A DNA stretch of 64,000 nt from CP2-2F sp034436355 (GCA_034436355.1 DAOTVQ010000030.1:1-64000), one strand, 5' to 3'; shown: positions 37,362-45,963, counted from the stretch's first letter. Translations and numbers: made by a program. Notes: generated from the letters alone by a model not told the origin.

Positions 37362-38483
37362 GTGCCACTGCTAAACGATCTCTACCAAATTGGCAACACC
37401 ATAGATACTTTTGCGCCGGGACATTATGCCCGCGTTTATGAAGCAACCGATAAACGGGACGGACGGCAAGTTGCCTTCAAAGTGATGCGCCTTGAGCATG
37501 TGGTGAATGATGATGCACCGCCACGTATGGAAGCGATGGCGTTCATCAACGAGGCGGACTTGCTGCTACGGATGGTGGTTTCGCCCAATGTGGTGCGCCT
37601 CTATGATTGCGGCTACATCTCGGCGCGGGATGAGAACCCACGCGGTGGCGAGATAGAATCCTACGGCTTGAATGTGGATACCTTCCGACAAGGCGCTTTC
37701 CGTTATGCCGGGCGCGGCTGGCGCCCCTACCTTGCACTGGAAAACTTGCCGCGCACCGATAGCCTGCTCTATGTGATGAAGCCCAATGCGCCCGGCGCAC
37801 GCTGGCGGTTGCCTACCGAAGAAGGCATTGATCTCGCCTATCAGTTTGCCGAAGTGCTGGCGCACGCACACCGCCAAAAGATCATCTACCTCGATCACAA
37901 GCTGGAGCATGTCTATTGGGATGGGCGGCATCTGAAGGTGATTGATTGGAACAGTTCGCGCCTGATCGAAAACAGCGGACAGGCGCTTGCCCAACAGATC
38001 ATTAACGATCTGCATAACCTGTGTGTGGGCATTCTCTACCCAATCTTTACCGGGCTTTCGCCACAGAAAGGCACCCTGGTGGCACAGCCTGCTGATCAGG
38101 CAGGTGTCGAAAGCCGTTATAAAGATGTCACCCAGCTTGATTTTGCCGTTGAACCAACGTTAAGTAAAGGTATTCAAGAATGGTTGCAGCAGGGCGCACG
38201 GCGGCACTACAGCAGCCTTGATCAATTTCGTGCGGCGTTGGGCAAAGCTGCGGCTGCCTTTGGCTGGGAGATCGGCTTTTCCAGTGCAGCACTGCGTGAA
38301 GCACGCACCGATGTGCGCGATGGCTTGGCAAAGCTGCGGCAAGGGCAAGAAGCGCTGCGCGACGCACGCGACCTGCTGCGTGACGCCGTGACGATTGAAG
38401 ATATCGGCGAGGATTTAGAAGCAGAGCTGCGGCGTCTGTTGAGCAAGATTAATGAGATGCTCCAATGCCGCGTTATTCCTTAG
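37362..38483 (+). CDS. Kinase-like protein, soluble
   Basis: 373 residues starting with GTG. The kinase-like core has Lys40 (QVAFKVMRL), the loop Y176-L-D178-H-K180-L-E-H183 in place of HRDLKPxN, and D195-W-N in place of DFG. The catalytic Asp and the +2 Lys are kept, but the usual Asn is His and the Gly of DFG is Asn. A C-terminal coiled-coil-like tail follows (LREARTDVRDGLAKLRQGQEALRDARDLL). Sharing the D-x4-H and IDW signatures, it is a relative of the preceding giant protein. It starts 18 bp after it and lies just before a receiver gene. Confidence 0.72.
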   Translation: MPLLNDLYQIGNTIDTFAPGHYARVYEATDKRDGRQVAFKVMRLEHVVNDDAPPRMEAMAFINEADLLLRMVVSPNVVRLYDCGYISARDENPRGGEIESYGLNVDTFRQGAFRYAGRGWRPYLALENLPRTDSLLYVMKPNAPGARWRLPTEEGIDLAYQFAEVLAHAHRQKIIYLDHKLEHVYWDGRHLKVIDWNSSRLIENSGQALAQQIINDLHNLCVGILYPIFTGLSPQKGTLVAQPADQAGVESRYKDVTQLDFAVEPTLSKGIQEWLQQGARRHYSSLDQFRAALGKAAAAFGWEIGFSSAALREARTDVRDGLAKLRQGQEALRDARDLLRDAVTIEDIGEDLEAELRRLLSKINEMLQCRVIP

Positions 38484-38498
38484 CGTAAAGGGGGGTGG

Positions 38499-38897
38499 AT
38501 GATGCGAAAACTACGCTTGTTGATCGCGGAAGATGACCGCGCTTTAGCAAACATCTTGCGAATTGTGCTGCAAGAAGAAGGCTTTGAGGTCACGCACTGC
38601 CGCGATGGGCGCGTCGCTATCCAAACACTGACCGAACTGCGTGATAAAAACGCGCTGCCAGATATTATCCTGCTAGACCTGAATATGCCGCACGTCACCG
38701 GTTAGGAAGTGGCGGCATGGCTGGATGCTGATCCGCGCTTGGGCGAGATTCCGGTGATCGTCATTTCGGCAACCGAGGCGCACGGCAAGGCGGCAAAAGC
38801 GCTGCATGTGGATGCCTATTTGGTTAAGCCCTTCACCACAGATGAGATCATCGGCGTGGTGAGCTTGTTCACAGTGCTGCTCACCCGCCACGACTAG
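38499..38897 (+). pseudogene. Single-domain response regulator interrupted by an amber codon
   Basis: A CheY-like receiver domain of 131 residues in one frame, broken by TAG at 38703-38705. Before it: MMRKLRLLIAEDDRALANIL with acidic residues E11-D12-D13 and phospho-acceptor Asp60 (IILLDLNMP), ending HVTG. After it, in the same frame: EVAAWLDADPRLGEIPVIVISATEAHG and LVKPF, carrying the conserved Ser/Thr and Lys. Receivers usually read GWEV here, so TGG to TAG is the likely change. All key residues otherwise survive, which suggests a recent mutation, readthrough or a sequencing error. AAAGGGGGG upstream is a strong ribosome site; the second ATG (38502) is better spaced. Confidence 0.8.
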
Positions 38898-39041
38898 ATC
38901 ACACCTTCCCCGTTTTGCCGCTGAGGAGGCATGTAGGCTTTACCCACCCTCAATCCCGCCCCGCAAGCAGGGCAGGACTTCCCAGATCACCCCTGATTCC
39001 CTTGCCTGACCTGCGGCTAGGGATAGGATATGCCCAAAGCT

Positions 39042-39072
39042 GCTCCCTCTCGTGCGCCTGCTGAGAGGGAGC
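39042..39072. other. Strong hairpin between the receiver gene and rho
   Basis: A perfect 10-bp stem (GCTCCCTCTC / GAGAGGGAGC) with an 11-nt loop, between the ends of two convergent genes. There is no T-run on either side, so it may be an mRNA-end stabilising hairpin rather than a classical terminator. The rest of 38898-39086 shows nothing recognisable. Confidence 0.5.
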
Positions 39073-39086
39073 GCCGCCTAGTTCGA

Positions 39087-40361
39087 TCAGCCTTTTTCAA
39101 GTGTATCCAAAAATTCTTCGTTGGTCTCGGTCATCCGCAAGCGGTTCACCACTGCCTCCGTAGCCCCGACCAAGCCCATGCCTGCGCCGTTAGGTGGATC
39201 AGCCATCATCTGCCCAACCATACGGCGCATTGTCCAGACACGCGCCAGCACATCCGGACCGAGCAGGAGTTCTTCACGGCGTGTGGAGGATTTCTCAATA
39301 TCAAAGGCGGGAAAAATGCGGCGCTCTTGCAGGCGGCGGCTGAGCGTTAGTTCCATATTACCGGTACCTTTGAATTCCTCATAAATCACATCATCCATAC
39401 GGCTGCCCGTATCCACAAGGCAAGTTGCCACAATGGTCAACGAGCCGCCTTCTTCCACATTGCGCGCCGCGCCAAAGAAATGCTTGGGCGGATAGAGCGC
39501 CGACGGATCAAGACCACCCGTTAGCGTGCGCCCAGACGGCGGCACGGTCAGGTTGTAGGCGCGTGTTAGGCGCGTGATGCTATCTAGCAAGATGACCACA
39601 TGGCGCTTGATCTCAACCAAGCGTTTGGCGCGCTCCAGTGCCATCTCCGCCACGCGGACATGGTGCGTCACGGGATCATCAAAGGTAGAACTGATCACTT
39701 CCGCCTCAACCGAGCGATCAATGTCTGTCACTTCCTCAGGGCGCTCACCAATGAGGACGATCATCAAGTGAACATCAGGATAATTGCGGCTGATGGCATT
39801 GGCGATCTCTTTGAGGACGGTCGTCTTGCCTGCCTTCGGCGGCGAGACGATCAACCCGCGCTGCCCTTTACCAATCGGTGCAATCAGGTTCAGCAGACGG
39901 GTGGAGAGAATGCGTGGATTGGTCTCAAGGTTGAAGCGCACATTGGGAAAGATCGGCGTTAGGTTCTCAAAAGAAGCGCGCCCGCGTGAAACTTCTGGGT
40001 CTAGCCCATTGACTGCTTCCACGCGCAGTAAGCCGAAATAACGTTCGGTATCTTTGGGTGGGCGCACCTGCCCAACCACCATATCGCCGGTGCGTAAGCC
40101 AAAGCGGCGAATCTGCGCCTGACTCACATAAATATCCTCAGGGCCGGGCAAATAATGTTCAGAGCGCAGAAAACCAATGCCTTCATCAATAATTTCCAGC
40201 ACGCCGCCGCGCAGTTCATGCCCTTGCTTCTCTGCTTTGTCGCGCAGCAGGCGCAAAATAAGATCAGGTTTTTTTAGGCGGCTGTAGCCTGCGATGTTCG
40301 CATCCCGCGCCAACGTGCGGAGCGAGTCCAACGTTTGCTGTTCGAGTTCTGCAATATCCAT
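39087..40361 (-). CDS. rho: Transcription termination factor Rho
   Basis: A 424-residue hexameric RNA-dependent ATPase/helicase. An N-terminal Rho-N-like segment (LRTLARDANIAGYSRLKKPDLILRLL) is followed by the OB cold-shock RNA-binding domain (GVLEIIDEGIGFLRSEHYLPGPEDIYVS). The ATPase core has P-loop PPKAGKTTVL, Walker B HVVILLDSITRLTRAYN, the Q-loop region PSALYPPKHFFGAARN and the R-loop GTGNMELTLSRRL. The start at 40361 (MDIAELEQQTLDSLRTLA) matches the family and lies after GGAG; upstream in-frame codons lie within the leader. The promoter at 40540-40567 implies a leader of about 170 nt. Confidence 0.95.
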   Translation of the reverse strand: MDIAELEQQTLDSLRTLARDANIAGYSRLKKPDLILRLLRDKAEKQGHELRGGVLEIIDEGIGFLRSEHYLPGPEDIYVSQAQIRRFGLRTGDMVVGQVRPPKDTERYFGLLRVEAVNGLDPEVSRGRASFENLTPIFPNVRFNLETNPRILSTRLLNLIAPIGKGQRGLIVSPPKAGKTTVLKEIANAISRNYPDVHLMIVLIGERPEEVTDIDRSVEAEVISSTFDDPVTHHVRVAEMALERAKRLVEIKRHVVILLDSITRLTRAYNLTVPPSGRTLTGGLDPSALYPPKHFFGAARNVEEGGSLTIVATCLVDTGSRMDDVIYEEFKGTGNMELTLSRRLQERRIFPAFDIEKSSTRREELLLGPDVLARVWTMRRMVGQMMADPPNGAGMGLVGATEAVVNRLRMTETNEEFLDTLEKG

Positions 40362-40588
40362 AAATGTGTGTGTCTCCGGGGCAGTTTGTTGGTTAAACCT
40401 TCTGAAGGGGCGCAACGCGCCGTTGGTATTCAATCAACCAATAGAGGTGAGAGATTAGCCGTGCAGCCGCACCATATTTACCTGTGTGGTTTTGCTAAAG
40501 ACCGTTTTGAGCAGAATGCTGCGCGGGATTACATTTTCAATGATAGCATAATCCGTAAGGCTGTCAACAGCTATGCTGCCTTTTGTGC
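40362..40588 (-). other. rho leader and intergenic region
   Basis: It contains the rho promoter and about 170 nt of presumed untranslated leader. No recognisable riboswitch or RNA gene was found. A long leader would suit autoregulation by Rho-dependent attenuation, known for rho in E. coli, but no C-rich rut-like site could be verified by eye. Confidence 0.4.
40540..40567 (-). promoter_or_regulatory. Sigma70-type promoter of rho
   Basis: On the minus strand, -35 TTGACA (40567-40562) and -10 TATCAT (40545-40540) have a 16-bp spacer. The -35 is a full consensus match. Confidence 0.7.
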
Positions 40589-41530
40589 CTATTCCTCACC
40601 TGTGATAGCCGCCTGTGGATCGAGGATCAGCGGCGCGCCTTCTGCCTGAAAACGCCCCGACTCGTGCAGATCGCCAAAGGTTGGGTTCAGTAAGCAGTCA
40701 ATTTGCCATGCCTGCACAGCACTTTTGGGAAACTTGGCGATCTTGTTCACACCGATGAAGGTGTTTGCCTTGATTGCTGCCTGCATAAAAGCAACTGCTT
40801 TCGGCAGCGCGCTAAAGACGGGCAAACACACCTGATCGCCTTCCGCCAAAGTCAGGGCGCGCCACTGCTGCGCGGCGATTGGCGTCTCCCAAGCGGGGCG
40901 GCGCGCTGCTTGCCGCACCAACACAAACAGGAAATTTCCGCGCAGGGCTGACTCAAGGGCGGCTGCCTTCAGTGGCGTAAGTTCCTGATCAGGCGTTGCA
41001 TCGCGTTGGGCAGTGATCTGAACGCGCTCAACCGTGCTCAGGTGCGTATAATCGCGTTCGCCGCGGCTTAGCACAGCAAAACCATCGAGCAGGCGTTCGG
41101 TCAACACGCGGACAAACCCTGCCTGTTCCAACACCTGCACCATTTCGGCAAGGCGCACCTGCCGCGCTGCTGAAATTTGCCACGCCCTAAGCGCCTCAGG
41201 CTGATCAGGTGCATCTGCCGCTGCATCCAGCATGATGAGGCGTCCGCCCAGCCGCAAGGCAGGCAGCACCGCACCAAGTATTTCAGCGTGGCGGCTGATC
41301 TGATCACCGCGCACAAAGACTGCATCGAAATACGCTGCTGTGAAGTGGAAATCAGGATCAGCCTGTGGATCATGCTGATGAATGGCGAGATCGGCGCGCA
41401 GGGCAGCCAAAGCCGCCACCTGATCAGGCGCACCCACATACAGCACGTGCAAGGTGCTGCCGCTAGGCGGCAAGTGGCGCGCTAATTCGCTAAGCGCAGC
41501 ACGCCACAGTGCATCAGGCAGGGCAGGCAT
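40589..41530 (-). CDS. Methyltransferase-like protein with SseB-like C-terminus
   Basis: 313 residues. The N-terminal half follows a Rossmann-like methyltransferase layout (LHVLYVGAPDQVAALAAL, then YFDAVFVRGDQISRHAEILGAVLPALRLGGRLIMLD), but the glycine-rich SAM motif is poor (VGAPDQ rather than GxGxG). The C-terminal third (GDQVCLPVFSALPKAVAFM...IDCLLNPTFGDLH) looks like an SseB-type domain. No catalytic residue can be named. Its ATG shares one base with the stop of the preceding small gene, so it belongs to the operon that begins with rpsO-pnp. Confidence 0.5.
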   Translation of the reverse strand: MPALPDALWRAALSELARHLPPSGSTLHVLYVGAPDQVAALAALRADLAIHQHDPQADPDFHFTAAYFDAVFVRGDQISRHAEILGAVLPALRLGGRLIMLDAAADAPDQPEALRAWQISAARQVRLAEMVQVLEQAGFVRVLTERLLDGFAVLSRGERDYTHLSTVERVQITAQRDATPDQELTPLKAAALESALRGNFLFVLVRQAARRPAWETPIAAQQWRALTLAEGDQVCLPVFSALPKAVAFMQAAIKANTFIGVNKIAKFPKSAVQAWQIDCLLNPTFGDLHESGRFQAEGAPLILDPQAAITGEE

Positions 41531-41757
41531 CACTGTGCGCCGAGAATATTCCGCATCAGCGAAACAAACTCGTCCCACTCCTCTTGGAAAAAGTGAACTG
41601 TAATGTTGCCGGCACCCAGTTCAAGATGATACTGAATCTCACCGTCTGGCTCTTGCGAAAGCCACACCGAGTAGTTTTCAGTCTCGGCAATCGTTTCGGT
41701 GGGCAGATTATCTTCGGGCAGGATGTCTGCCTCACGCAGCTTCTTATCTTTGTTCAT
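41530..41757 (-). CDS. Small conserved-looking hypothetical protein
   Basis: 75 residues, acidic (MNKDKKLREADILPEDNLPTE...), with a beta-rich middle (YSVWLSQEPDGEIQYHLELGAGNITVHFF) and a short C-terminal helix (EEWDEFVSLMRNIL). Not recognised. Its tight coupling with genes on both sides (8 bp upstream, one-base overlap downstream) supports it being real. No ribosome site is obvious. Confidence 0.6.
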   Translation of the reverse strand: MNKDKKLREADILPEDNLPTETIAETENYSVWLSQEPDGEIQYHLELGAGNITVHFFQEEWDEFVSLMRNILGAQ

Positions 41758-41765
41758 AGAGCAAC

Positions 41766-42053
41766 TTATTCCGTTTCGGCAGCATCTGCCAACACTTCTC
41801 TACCAAGCAGGCTCGGCACGAGTTTACCGTCTATAGTGCGGACAACGCCCATCTTCAGCAGGTCAGCGGCGTAAGCAACGCCTTCAGCCGTTAATGGCGC
41901 GCCTTTTTCGGCAGCTTCTGCCACTTGCTGAAGCGCTTGCATGTGGGCAGCAGGCATCGCATCAATCTGGTTCAGTTGAACGCGCAGGCGGCGTGCTTCA
42001 CGTTGACGGATACGCGCCTTACGCGCACGGTCATTGATGGTTGTACGAGGCAT
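41766..42053 (-). CDS. Small hypothetical protein with basic N-terminus
   Basis: 95 residues. The N-terminal 30 are highly basic (MPRTTINDRARKARIRQREARRLRVQLN), suggesting nucleic-acid or ribosome contact. The C-terminal part is helical with a TAEGVAYAADLLKMGVVRTIDGKLVPSLLGREVL segment that looks like a small DNA-binding-type fold. GAGAGGAAG precedes the ATG by about 9 nt. Function unknown. Confidence 0.6.
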   Translation of the reverse strand: MPRTTINDRARKARIRQREARRLRVQLNQIDAMPAAHMQALQQVAEAAEKGAPLTAEGVAYAADLLKMGVVRTIDGKLVPSLLGREVLADAAETE

Positions 42054-42098
42054 CCTTAAAACTTCCTCTCAATGGGTTTGACATCACTCGGTTTGAAA

Positions 42099-43076
42099 TT
42101 ACAGGGAAAATGCAATCGGCTGGCTGAGCGGGCGGCTGAACAAACAGGCTTTGCCGCTATCATCTTTGGGGCGCCGCCAGCCCGCTTGCTCAATGGCAAC
42201 TAGGCGCTCACCACGCGCCAAGATCATATGCCGCACTTGATCAACGCCCAGCGCAGCACCTAAGGCACGCGCTGCTTGAGCAATCAGCGCCAACGCACCA
42301 ACGCGTGCATCAAGGTATGTGATGTTGAACACGGCTTCCATAGCGCGGTAAGGCGCGCCAACGGCACCGATCAGCACACCGTCTAGCTGTGCAGAGTCGT
42401 GGTGAATGCCGTGCCAAGACCACAGCATGTTTTGCGCTGCCAGCGTCTGCAGGCGGGCATCGGTCAAGCGGCGGCATACCCAGCGCGTCTCAATGCTGCT
42501 GCGTTGTGCATTGGCATAGTGCGGTGAGGCATCCAAAAAGGCGCGCAATGTGGGCAAACGGTCAGCGCCCAGCAGTTGAAAGGTGGCGGCACGGGCATCG
42601 CTCGGCTGCACAGAAGCGCTATAGCGCCAAAACTGCGCGGTTTGGCGGAACTGGAAAGTTGCTGCCATGCGGTGAACGGGTGTGTTGCCGAGGTTAGTGC
42701 AAAAGCGCACTTCGGCATCTGTTTCACCAGTGGCACGGTGCAGTGCTTCAGCAAGCGCCACGCCATAGGCATGAACAGCGCGCCCAATGCCCTGCCCGCG
42801 TAAAGAAGGCGCAACGCGAATGCCCTCTAGCCACCACTCACCAACGCCCAGCCGAGTTACTTTGGCAGCACCTGCTAAGCGATCATCGGGCAGGCAGGCA
42901 GCATAAAACATGCCTTCAGGGTCGGCAAGCCATGCATCGAACACATCAGGCAGATAGTCGTCACCGTTCCACGTCTGGGCGGCGATTGCCTCCAACGCCG
43001 GGCGATCCGCCGCTGTGACGCGGCGGAAAGTAAGCTGTTCGTGCGTTGATTCGGGCATACTGACCACGGGCTGCAT
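42099..43076 (-). CDS. GNAT family N-acetyltransferase
   Basis: 325 residues. The N-terminal GNAT domain has the acetyl-CoA motif A (WWLEGIRVAPSLRGQGIGRAVHAYGVALAEAL). The C-terminal half (FQLLGADRLPTLRAFLDAS...) is less conserved and may be a second, degenerate GNAT-like domain. The acceptor substrate is unknown. It lies 20 bp after pnp and is probably co-transcribed. The in-frame ATG at 43058 (MPESTHEQL) is an alternative start. Confidence 0.78.
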   Translation of the reverse strand: MQPVVSMPESTHEQLTFRRVTAADRPALEAIAAQTWNGDDYLPDVFDAWLADPEGMFYAACLPDDRLAGAAKVTRLGVGEWWLEGIRVAPSLRGQGIGRAVHAYGVALAEALHRATGETDAEVRFCTNLGNTPVHRMAATFQFRQTAQFWRYSASVQPSDARAATFQLLGADRLPTLRAFLDASPHYANAQRSSIETRWVCRRLTDARLQTLAAQNMLWSWHGIHHDSAQLDGVLIGAVGAPYRAMEAVFNITYLDARVGALALIAQAARALGAALGVDQVRHMILARGERLVAIEQAGWRRPKDDSGKACLFSRPLSQPIAFSL

Positions 43077-43096
43077 GGGTTGCCTGCCTTGAAAGG

Positions 43097-45361
43097 TTAG
43101 CGGCGTCCGCCGCCGAAGCCACCGCGCCCGCCGCGCTCGCCACCACTGCGGACGCCACGGTCGCCGCTCCGCCCGCCGCGTTCGCCACCACCGCTCGGAC
43201 GCCCACCCCGATCCCGTTCGCGTGCTTCTTCCAGCGTCCAGCCTTCTAGCACTGCCTGGCGGCTTAGGCGTACTTTGCCCGTTGGATCAATGGCAGTCAC
43301 CATCACCATCAGTTCATCGCCAATAGCGATCTCATCTTCGATGTTCTCAATACGCCGATCTGAAAGCTGGCTGATGTGAACAAGCCCTTCTTTGTTGGGC
43401 AGGAACTCCACAAAGGCGCCATACGGCTCAATGCGCGTCACTTTGCCGGTGTAGATGCTGCCCGGCACGGCGTCTTCAGTCATGCCTTGCACAATCTCTA
43501 GCACTTTATCAGCATTCGCGCCGATCTCGGACGAGATGTAGACGGTGCCATCTTCCTGAATGTCAATCTTGACGCCGTATTTATCCTGTAAGCCGCGCAC
43601 ATTCTTGCCGCCAGGGCCGATCAGCGCGCCGATCTTCTCCACATCAATCTTGGTGACCAGCATCCGCGGCGCATAGCGACTAAGCTGTTTGCGTGGCTCA
43701 CTGATGGCGGCTGCCATCACCTCTAGGATTTTGAGGCGTGCGACACGCGCCTGTTCCAGTGCTTCGCCCATCATCGCCTCAGAGACGCCTTTGATCTTTA
43801 AGTCCATCTGCAAGGCGGTGATACCTTTGGCAGTGCCAGCCACTTTGAAGTCCATATCGCCAATGTGGTCTTCCAAGCCTTGAATATCGGTCAGGATTGC
43901 GTATTTGGTGCCATCCGTAATCAACCCCATGGCAATGCCGCCCACTGGCGCTTTGATCGGCACGCCAGCATCCATCAGGGCGAGCGTGCTGGCGCACACA
44001 GAAGCCATCGAGGTGCTGCCGTTGCTGGAAAGCACTTCGCTGACCACGCGCACCGTATAGGGGAAAACATCCACATCAGGGATAACATAGCGCAAGGCTG
44101 TTTCTGCTAGCGCACCGTGACCAATCTCGCGGCGCTTAGGTCCGCGCAGCATGGTTGTCTCGCCGCTGGCAAAAGGTGGCATGTTATAGTGATGCATATA
44201 GCGCTTTTCGTCCTCAGGATCGAGTCCGTCAAGCTGCTGCACATCGCCGGGCGTGCCAAGCGTTGCCACGCTTAGCACCTGAGTCATGCCGCGCTGGAAC
44301 AGCCCTGAACCATGCACACGCGGCAGCAGGTTAGTTTCAGCGCTCAGCGGGCGAATTTCCGTCGTGGTGCGCCCATCTGGGCGAATGCCCTCTTCAAGGA
44401 TGCGACGGCGCACTTCTTCGGCAACCACATCTTCATAGCTTGCCATGATTGCCTGTGGGCTATAGGCAGCTGCTTCGGCGGCTGCCTCCAGTGGCGAGCT
44501 GTATTCAGCAACCAGTTCGTCACGCAGATCGCCTAGCTCGGCTGCCCGCGAGTCGCGGTCGGTATACTGGGCGATGATGTTGGCAATCTGGCTGGCAGCA
44601 CGGGTGCGAACACGCTCCATCAATTCAGTATTTGGCTTGGCCGGCACATACTCTGCTTTAGGCTTGCCGACCCGCGCGCGCATTTCTTCTTGCAAGGCGA
44701 GGATCGGCTGCATGGATTGATGTGCCAGCGAGAGCGCACGCACCATAGTTGCCTCGTCTACTTCGTTGGCGCCGCACTCCACCATAATGATAGCATCTTT
44801 AGTGCCGGCGACGCGCAGATCGAGGTCGCTATTCACCATCTGAGAGAAGGTTGGATTAACGACCAACTCGCCATCAATCAAGCCAATCCGCACACCACCA
44901 ACGGGCCCATCCCACGGGATGTTGGAGATCGTCAACGCAGCGCTGGCACCCAGAATGCACAGCATGTCCGTGGCATGTTCTTGGTCATGGCTGAGCGCTG
45001 TAATGATGATCTGAACTTCGTTGCGCAGGTCTTTAGGAAACAACGGGCGCAGTGGGCGGTCTGTGACGCGGCTGGTGAGGATCGCTTGCTCGGCGGGGCG
45101 CCCTTCACGGCGGAAAAAAGAGCCGGGAATGCGCCCGGCAGCATAGAGGCGCTCTTCATATTCAACTGTTAGTGGGAAGAAATCAATACCTTCACGCACG
45201 CCTTTGCTCATCGTTGCAGTGGCAAGGATCACCGTCTCGCCAAGTCGTACTGTCACTGCGCCGCCTGCCTGCATAGCAAGCTTGCCAGTCTCAATCACAA
45301 CTTCTTCCTTGCCGAGCATGGCTGTGAAGCGATGACTCGCTAAGTGTTCGCCGTTGCTCAT
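43097..45361 (-). CDS. pnp: Polyribonucleotide nucleotidyltransferase (PNPase)
   Basis: A 754-residue 3'-5' phosphorolytic exoribonuclease of RNA turnover. Two RNase PH domains are clear: IDFFPLTVEYEERLYAAGRIPGSFFRREGRP...TDRPLRPLFP, and the second with SSNGSTSMASVCASTLALMDAGVPIKAPVGGIAMGL. The KH domain (KIGALIGPGGKNVRGLQDKYGVKIDIQEDGTVYI) and S1 domain (GKVTRIEPYGAFVEFLPNKEGLVHISQLSD) follow. The end is a Gly/Arg-rich tail (SGGERGGRSGDRGVRSGGERGGRGG), which may add RNA affinity. AAGGAG lies about 12 nt before the ATG. It follows rpsO, the classical arrangement. Confidence 0.96.
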   Translation of the reverse strand: MSNGEHLASHRFTAMLGKEEVVIETGKLAMQAGGAVTVRLGETVILATATMSKGVREGIDFFPLTVEYEERLYAAGRIPGSFFRREGRPAEQAILTSRVTDRPLRPLFPKDLRNEVQIIITALSHDQEHATDMLCILGASAALTISNIPWDGPVGGVRIGLIDGELVVNPTFSQMVNSDLDLRVAGTKDAIIMVECGANEVDEATMVRALSLAHQSMQPILALQEEMRARVGKPKAEYVPAKPNTELMERVRTRAASQIANIIAQYTDRDSRAAELGDLRDELVAEYSSPLEAAAEAAAYSPQAIMASYEDVVAEEVRRRILEEGIRPDGRTTTEIRPLSAETNLLPRVHGSGLFQRGMTQVLSVATLGTPGDVQQLDGLDPEDEKRYMHHYNMPPFASGETTMLRGPKRREIGHGALAETALRYVIPDVDVFPYTVRVVSEVLSSNGSTSMASVCASTLALMDAGVPIKAPVGGIAMGLITDGTKYAILTDIQGLEDHIGDMDFKVAGTAKGITALQMDLKIKGVSEAMMGEALEQARVARLKILEVMAAAISEPRKQLSRYAPRMLVTKIDVEKIGALIGPGGKNVRGLQDKYGVKIDIQEDGTVYISSEIGANADKVLEIVQGMTEDAVPGSIYTGKVTRIEPYGAFVEFLPNKEGLVHISQLSDRRIENIEDEIAIGDELMVMVTAIDPTGKVRLSRQAVLEGWTLEEARERDRGGRPSGGGERGGRSGDRGVRSGGERGGRGGFGGGRR

Positions 45362-45443
45362 ATGTGGAAATAACTCCTTGAGGGTTCTTTAGTGTGTACC
45401 AATACAAAAGGACGCATGACGAATGCGCCTTTGTGGAAAGCGG

Positions 45444-45472
45444 CTGAGATCGCCGCGTAAGGGCGATCTCAG
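45444..45472 (-). promoter_or_regulatory. Hairpin in the rpsO-pnp intergenic region
   Basis: A perfect 11-bp stem (CTGAGATCGCC / GGCGATCTCAG) with a 7-nt loop sits 17 bp after the rpsO stop and has no T-run. In E. coli this position holds a terminator and RNase III processing hairpins that control pnp; a similar role is inferred here. Confidence 0.5.
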
Positions 45473-45488
45473 GCGGTTAGGTGTGCGT

Positions 45489-45770
45489 TTAGCGCCGCAC
45501 GTAGTCGCGCAAGCCCAGTCGTTCAATGAGCGCCTTATAGGCTTCGGGATCGCGCCGATTGAGATACTTCAAGTGGCGCAAGCGCTGCCCGACCAACTTT
45601 AACAGCCCACGCCGCGAATGTTCATCGTGCTTGTGTGCTTTCAAATGCTCGGTAAGCTGGCTGATGCGCGTGGTGAGGATCGCAATCTGCACTTCAGGCG
45701 ATCCGGTATCTGTCTCGTGACGCGCAAAAGTCTTAAGAAGTTCTGCTTTTTCGTTCTTCGCTAAGCTCAT
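45489..45770 (-). CDS. rpsO: 30S ribosomal protein S15
   Basis: A 93-residue ribosomal protein that binds 16S rRNA. The family signature is complete: FARHETDTGSPEVQIAILTTRISQLTEHLKAHKHDEHSRRGLLKLVGQRLRHLKYL. The start at 45770 (MSLAKNEKAELLKTFA) matches S15; the frame is open further upstream, but that sequence overlaps the leader. A consensus promoter lies about 80 bp upstream. Confidence 0.96.
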   Translation of the reverse strand: MSLAKNEKAELLKTFARHETDTGSPEVQIAILTTRISQLTEHLKAHKHDEHSRRGLLKLVGQRLRHLKYLNRRDPEAYKALIERLGLRDYVRR

Positions 45771-45847
45771 GGCGTTCTTGCCCGCCTTTCTGCCACCAAA
45801 GCAAGCCGAACGCATGGCTTGCCGGTCAGGAGGATACATCACTCCGC

Positions 45848-45876
45848 ATTATAGCAGGTCTGCGGGTGAAGGGCAA
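45848..45876 (-). promoter_or_regulatory. Sigma70-type promoter of rpsO-pnp
   Basis: On the minus strand, -35 TTGCCC (45876-45871) and -10 TATAAT (45853-45848) have a 17-bp spacer. The -10 is a full consensus match. Confidence 0.72.
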
Positions 45877-45963
45877 CGGCAGACCTCAGAAGCAACCCAT
45901 ACCACACCCTAACGGCTTTCAGCAGGGCTGTTATCTTTTTGAGTGTTGCCTATTGCCCCTCAC

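Noticed and set aside
39042..39072. Rho-independent terminator for rho or the receiver gene
   Set aside because: The stem is strong but there is no T-run on either strand, so it is listed only as a hairpin.
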